Assembly: GCA_035461525.1 (NCBI GenBank)
Contig: DATHVD010000021.1
Location: 1 to 8,369, forward strand
Length of the DNA stretch: 8,369 nt
Reading direction: 5' to 3'
Source: JAIBJN01 sp035461525
Lineage (GTDB): Bacteria > Actinomycetota > Thermoleophilia > Gaiellales > Gaiellaceae
How positions within the stretch are numbered: the first letter of the stretch is position 1; every line of letters begins with the position of its first letter. The notes beneath the pieces were generated by a model. That model did no database searches, was not told the origin of the DNA, and saw only the letters and a program-made list of their open reading frames with translations. The position numbers were made by a program, and so were the translations under genes. Positions 5,000-8,369 of this stretch are shown here, piece by piece.

Positions 5000-6955
5000 G
5001 TGACCGTCATCACCGAGCTCGCGGCCGGCACGCGGCTGGCCAGCTACACGATCGAGGCCGAGCTCGGTCGCGGCGGCATGAGCGTCGTCTACGCGGCGAA
5101 GGACCACCGGCTCGGCCGGCGGGTCGCCCTCAAGGTGCTGACGCCCTCGCTCGGCGAGGGCGAGCGGTTCAGCGAGCGGTTCCTGCGCGAGTCGCGCCTG
5201 GCCGCCTCGATCGACCACCCCAACGTGATCCCGATCTACGAGGCGGGCGAGGCCGAGAACGGGCTGCTCTTCATTGCGATGCGCCTGGTCGAGGGAACGG
5301 ACCTTCGCCGTCTGCTCGCGCGCGAGGGAGCCCTCGAGCCCGCACGGGCGCTCGCGCTCGCAGGCCAGGCCGCGAGCGCGCTCGACGCCGCCCACGCTCG
5401 CGGGCTCCTCCATCGAGACGTCAAGCCGGGCAACATCCTGCTCGCGACGGACGAGCGCGGGAGCGAGCACGTCTACCTCTCGGACTTCGGGCTCGCCGTC
5501 GCCGGAAGCGGGCCCCCGGGCGAGCGCTCGTTCCACGGGACGGCCGAGTACGTTGCTCCCGAGCAGATCGCAGGCGTGCCCGAGCCGCGCAGCGACGTCT
5601 ACTCGCTCGGCTGCGTCCTCTACGAGTGCCTCACCGGCGCGCCCCCGTTCAGCCGCGGACGCCTCCTCGCGACGCTCTGGTCGCAGCTCGAGGACGACGC
5701 GTCGCCGCCCTCGCTCGTAAACCCCCGGCTGCCGGACGACGTCGATCCGGTCCTCGCGGCGGCCCTGGCGAAGGATCCCGCCGAGCGGCCCGCGTCCTGC
5801 GCCGAGCTCGTCGCCTCGGCCGGGGCGGCGCTCGGGCTCGAGCGTCCGTCCCGACCGCGCCCGCGGGTCCTCGTGCTCCTGGCGCTGGCGCTGGGAGCGG
5901 CGGCGACGGCGGCGGCGCTCTTCGCGTTCGCGAGCGACGGGGCCGCACCTCCCGTCGAAGGGCCGGCGATCGAGACCTTCGCGGGGACGGGGACGAGGGG
6001 ATCGTCCGGCGACGGAGGCCCGGCCCGGCTCGCTCAGTTCGCCGACCCCATTCACATCGCGGTCGACGGCGCGGGCACCGTCTACGTCGCCCAGGCGGTC
6101 GAGAGCCAGGTCCGCCGCATCGGTTCCGACGGCACCGTCGCCACCGTTGCCGGCACGGTGGACGCCGCCGCCGCGCCGGACGTCGGTGCACCGGCGGGCG
6201 TGGACCTCGCTGTCGGCCCCGCGGGGGATCTCTACGTGCTCGACCACGCTCGTCCCGCGCTCCGCCGCATCGACGCCGGCGGCGTCGTCACCACCGTGGC
6301 CGGCACGGGCAGGCCGGGCATCCTCGACGGCGCCCCCCGGACGAGCCGCGACGACCTCTGCGCGCGGCCGGTGGGCCTCGTCTTCGACGCACGCGGCAAC
6401 GCCTACATCTCCTGCCCCACCGCCAACCGGGTGATCAGGGTGGCCCCCGACGGCGAGGTCGCCGTCGTCGCCGGGTCCGGAGAGGCCGGCCACTCCGGGG
6501 ACGGCGGGCCGGCGACCGACGCGGCGCTGAATCGGCCCTGGGGCCTCGCCGTGGACGGCGACGGCAACCTCTTGATCGCGGACGCCCTCAACCACCGCGT
6601 CCGCCGCGTCGACCGGGACGGCGTCATCACGACCTTCGCCGGCACGGGCCGCGCGAGCCTCTCCGGAGACGGCTGGCGCGCGACCGCCGTGGATCTCTGG
6701 CTGCCCGTTGCGGTTGCCGTCGACCGGGCGGGCGCCGTTTACATCGCGGAGCACTCCACCCACCGCGTCCGGAAGGTGGACGCGCGCGGGATCGTGACCA
6801 CGGTGGCGGGCACGGGAGCCCCCGGCTTCTCGGGAGACGGCGGCCCGGCGACGGGCGCCCGCCTCAACCAGCCCACCGACATCGCGGTCGACCGCGAGGG
6901 GAACCTCTACATCGCCGACCTCGCCAACCACCGCGTCCGCAGGGTGGCCGGCTAG
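5000..6955 (+). CDS. PknD-like transmembrane Ser/Thr kinase with NHL propeller sensor
   Basis: A 651-residue receptor-type kinase. The cytoplasmic kinase domain spans about 16-280 with all catalytic parts: glycine loop GRGGMSVVY (23-31), ATP-binding Lys45 in VALKVL, helix-C Glu64, HRDVKPGN (138-145) with catalytic Asp140, DFG (162-164), GTAEY and APE (186-188). It should therefore be active. A single transmembrane helix follows at 290-310. The outer part, about 322-651, is six NHL-type repeats of some 50-57 residues, each ending near VRR(I/V)..DG and starting with a (T/V)(F/V)AGTG strand; most contain SGDGGPA. Six copies close one beta-propeller. Blades 2 and 3 are the least regular. Kinase-TM-NHL is the layout of Mycobacterium tuberculosis PknD, whose propeller is the extracellular sensor domain. 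The ligand here is unknown. The start is GTG 5000; an in-frame ATG at 4973 would add nine residues. Confidence 0.93.
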   Translation: MTVITELAAGTRLASYTIEAELGRGGMSVVYAAKDHRLGRRVALKVLTPSLGEGERFSERFLRESRLAASIDHPNVIPIYEAGEAENGLLFIAMRLVEGTDLRRLLAREGALEPARALALAGQAASALDAAHARGLLHRDVKPGNILLATDERGSEHVYLSDFGLAVAGSGPPGERSFHGTAEYVAPEQIAGVPEPRSDVYSLGCVLYECLTGAPPFSRGRLLATLWSQLEDDASPPSLVNPRLPDDVDPVLAAALAKDPAERPASCAELVASAGAALGLERPSRPRPRVLVLLALALGAAATAAALFAFASDGAAPPVEGPAIETFAGTGTRGSSGDGGPARLAQFADPIHIAVDGAGTVYVAQAVESQVRRIGSDGTVATVAGTVDAAAAPDVGAPAGVDLAVGPAGDLYVLDHARPALRRIDAGGVVTTVAGTGRPGILDGAPRTSRDDLCARPVGLVFDARGNAYISCPTANRVIRVAPDGEVAVVAGSGEAGHSGDGGPATDAALNRPWGLAVDGDGNLLIADALNHRVRRVDRDGVITTFAGTGRASLSGDGWRATAVDLWLPVAVAVDRAGAVYIAEHSTHRVRKVDARGIVTTVAGTGAPGFSGDGGPATGARLNQPTDIAVDREGNLYIADLANHRVRRVAG

Positions 6956-6957
6956 GC

Positions 6958-7371
6958 CTAGGCGATCTTCTCGAGGGCCGCCCGCAGCAGGGCCGGGAGC
7001 GGTCGGGGGCGGTTGTCGGCGCGGTCGACGTAGACGTGGACGAAGTGGCCGTGGGCGGCGGACTCGTCGTCCTCGTTCCTGAAGATGCCGACCTCGTAGC
7101 GGACGCTGGAGGTCCCGATCCGGGCGACCCGGATCCCCGCCGTGACCCGATCCGGGAACGCGAGCGGCCGCTCGTAGGTGCAGGAGGTCTCGACCACGAA
7201 CCCGACGGTGTCGCCCGCCTCGATGTCGAGAACGCCCTCGTCGATCAGGTACCGGTTCACCGCGGTGTCGAAGAACGAGTAGTAGACGACGTTGTTCACG
7301 TGCCCGTAGACGTCGTTGTCCATCCAGCGGGTCTCGATGGTCAGGAAGTGCTTGTAGTCGCTCCTCCGCAT
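6958..7371 (-). CDS. 4HBT-fold acyl-CoA thioesterase (YbgC/FadM-like)
   Basis: A 137-residue hotdog-fold protein, the normal size for the family, which hydrolyses acyl-CoA to free acid and CoA in the cytoplasm. The signature RWMDNDVYGHVNNVVYYSFFD spans residues 15-35: Asp18 or Asp20 supplies the catalytic carboxylate, followed by GHVNN and the long hotdog helix. A second conserved stretch, TSCTYERPLAFPD, lies at 62-74. The ATG at 7371 begins 5 bases after the dehydrogenase stop, with only a weak GGTGA in front, so translation is probably coupled to the upstream gene. The reading frame stays open far upstream, but that part is a shadow of the dehydrogenase. The acyl chain specificity cannot be read. 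Co-transcription suggests it acts on a CoA ester connected with the dehydrogenase's hydroxy- or oxoacid substrate. Confidence 0.92.
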   Translation of the reverse strand: MRRSDYKHFLTIETRWMDNDVYGHVNNVVYYSFFDTAVNRYLIDEGVLDIEAGDTVGFVVETSCTYERPLAFPDRVTAGIRVARIGTSSVRYEVGIFRNEDDESAAHGHFVHVYVDRADNRPRPLPALLRAALEKIA

Positions 7372-7376
7372 CGGGA

Positions 7377-8369
7377 TCACCAGCAGGTGAGCGCGTCCGC
7401 GAAGAGCCCGGCGAGGAGCTCGCGGTCGATCGGCATCGGGGCGTTGTCGAGCAGGCGCCGCTGGACGATCGCGCCCTCGGTCAGGGCCGCGACGTCGGAG
7501 CGCTCGTAGCCGACGCCGGAGATCCCGTTCGGTATCCCCGTCTCCTTCATCATCTCGGCGATCCGCGTCGAGACCGCCTCGCCGGGCTCCGCGTCTCGGA
7601 CGTCGGCGCCGAGGAGCTCGGCCGCCTCGAGGTGGCGCTCCGGAGACGTCGCCGCGGTCGTGCGGAAGACGGCGGGCGCGTTGACGATCACCGACATGCC
7701 GTGGGGGACGAGCGGCTCCTCCTGCGGATAGCCGTCGGGCGAGAACGAGTCCACCAGCCCCGCGACCGCATAGGACATGCCGTGGGGGACGTGGACGCCG
7801 GCGTTTCCGAACGCGATTCCGGCGAGGGTCGCCGCCCACATCATGCTCTCGCGCGCCTCGCGGTCCGATGCGTCGCGCACGGCCCGGACGAGATACCGAC
7901 CACAGAGCCTGAGCGCCTCCCTGCAGCCGACGTCGCTCCACGGGTTCGCGCCCTGGCTGAGCGGCCGCGAGAGGGGATCCGTCTTCGCCCTCGCCGTGAA
8001 CGGACGCGCGGTGAAGGACTCGAGCGCGTGCGAGAGGACGTCGAACCCGCTCGCCGCGACCACGGGGCCGGGGAGCGTCTCCGTCGTGTCGGGATCGATC
8101 AGGGCGCGCGTCGGGACCAGCTGCCGGTGGGCGATCCCGGTCTTCGCCTTCAGCGAGACGAGGTCGAAGATCGCGATCCCTGTGCACTCGCTGCCGGTGC
8201 CGGACGTGGTCGGGCAGGCGAGGTGCGGCCGGAGCGGTCCGGGCACCGGACGCCCCTCGCCGACCGGCGCGTTCACGTACGTGAGGAGGTCGGCCGGGTG
8301 GGTCGCGTAGAGGTTCGCGGCCTTGGCGGTGTCGATGACCGAGCCGCCGCCGATCGAGACGAAGCCGTC
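7377..8369 (-). CDS. Iron-containing alcohol dehydrogenase, HOT type (N-terminus cut off)
   Basis: The last 330 residues of a group III (iron-dependent) dehydrogenase; the first 90-100 residues lie beyond the window. The best family match by eye is hydroxyacid-oxoacid transhydrogenase (ADHFE1-like), which moves hydride from 4-hydroxybutyrate to 2-oxoglutarate using tightly bound NAD. Visible residues 7-16 give the nucleotide-binding GGGSVIDTAK, and 51-61 the CPTTSGTGSE motif. KAKTGIAH and LIDPDTT are typical of HOT. The metal ligands are all present: Asp110 and His114 in FDVLSHALES, His196 in VPHGMSYAV, and His223 in VPHGMSVIVNAP. The codon for the first visible residue is the last complete triplet of the window, so the frame runs off the end uninterrupted. 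It is the first visible gene of a minus-strand pair with the thioesterase. Another hydroxyacid or alcohol substrate is possible. Confidence 0.92.
   Translation of the reverse strand, partial: DGFVSIGGGSVIDTAKAANLYATHPADLLTYVNAPVGEGRPVPGPLRPHLACPTTSGTGSECTGIAIFDLVSLKAKTGIAHRQLVPTRALIDPDTTETLPGPVVAASGFDVLSHALESFTARPFTARAKTDPLSRPLSQGANPWSDVGCREALRLCGRYLVRAVRDASDREARESMMWAATLAGIAFGNAGVHVPHGMSYAVAGLVDSFSPDGYPQEEPLVPHGMSVIVNAPAVFRTTAATSPERHLEAAELLGADVRDAEPGEAVSTRIAEMMKETGIPNGISGVGYERSDVAALTEGAIVQRRLLDNAPMPIDRELLAGLFADALTCW

Noticed and set aside
4253..6931. 892-codon minus-strand frame opposite the kinase
   Set aside because: Longest frame in the window but an antisense shadow: the opposite strand has every kinase motif and six NHL repeats, and this frame has none.
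5975..6950. Recurrent GC-rich DNA motifs (such as GGAGACGGCGG) as a possible repeat array
   Set aside because: They encode the SGDGGPA loops of the NHL blades at protein-repeat spacing, so they are not a CRISPR or independent DNA repeat.
5626..7509. 627-codon plus-strand frame across the kinase and thioesterase genes
   Set aside because: Crosses two convergent, well-supported genes and is Arg/Gly-rich low-complexity text.
7372..8187. Upstream extension of the thioesterase frame
   Set aside because: This part is out-of-frame reading of the dehydrogenase; the family's usual length and conserved start fit ATG 7371.

Overview
This is a very GC-rich window (most codons end in G or C) with long intact genes, a tRNA-Asp gene and actinobacterial-type regulators: a SARP/BTAD regulator and a PknD-like Ser/Thr kinase. 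I infer a high-GC actinobacterium. The domain architectures fit the Thermoleophilia (Gaiellales/Solirubrobacterales) best, but that is a family-level impression from memory and was not tested.

Layout. Positions 1-244 hold no supported gene, only an 11-bp tandem repeat and a hairpin lying just beyond the 3' end of a minus-strand tRNA-Asp (245-318). Next comes a 593-residue ion-transporter-superfamily (SLC13/DASS type) permease on the plus strand (397-2178), with two cytoplasmic RCK_C/TrkA-C domains inserted between its two membrane halves. From about 2202 to 2888 lies what looks like a decayed single-gene unit: a TTGACA-type promoter, a ribosome-binding site, a signal-peptide start, a reading frame broken several times, and an intact Rho-independent terminator.

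The centre is a probable signalling cluster. A minus-strand regulator (2886-4493) joins a SARP-type winged helix and BTAD domain to two universal-stress-protein-like domains, and its only workable start is a non-standard CTG. Diverging from it on the plus strand are a 113-residue secreted or membrane-anchored small protein (4562-4903), an 11-bp GC-rich hairpin, and a transmembrane Ser/Thr kinase (5000-6955) with a six-blade NHL propeller outside the cell. The kinase could sense an extracytoplasmic signal; the small membrane protein and the SARP-USP regulator are candidate partners. This link rests on gene order and domain content only.

The right end is a minus-strand metabolic pair: an iron-dependent alcohol dehydrogenase of the hydroxyacid-oxoacid transhydrogenase type (7377 to the window edge, N-terminus missing), followed 5 bases later by a 4HBT-fold acyl-CoA thioesterase (6958-7371). 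The thioesterase converges on the kinase gene with only two bases between the stop codons.
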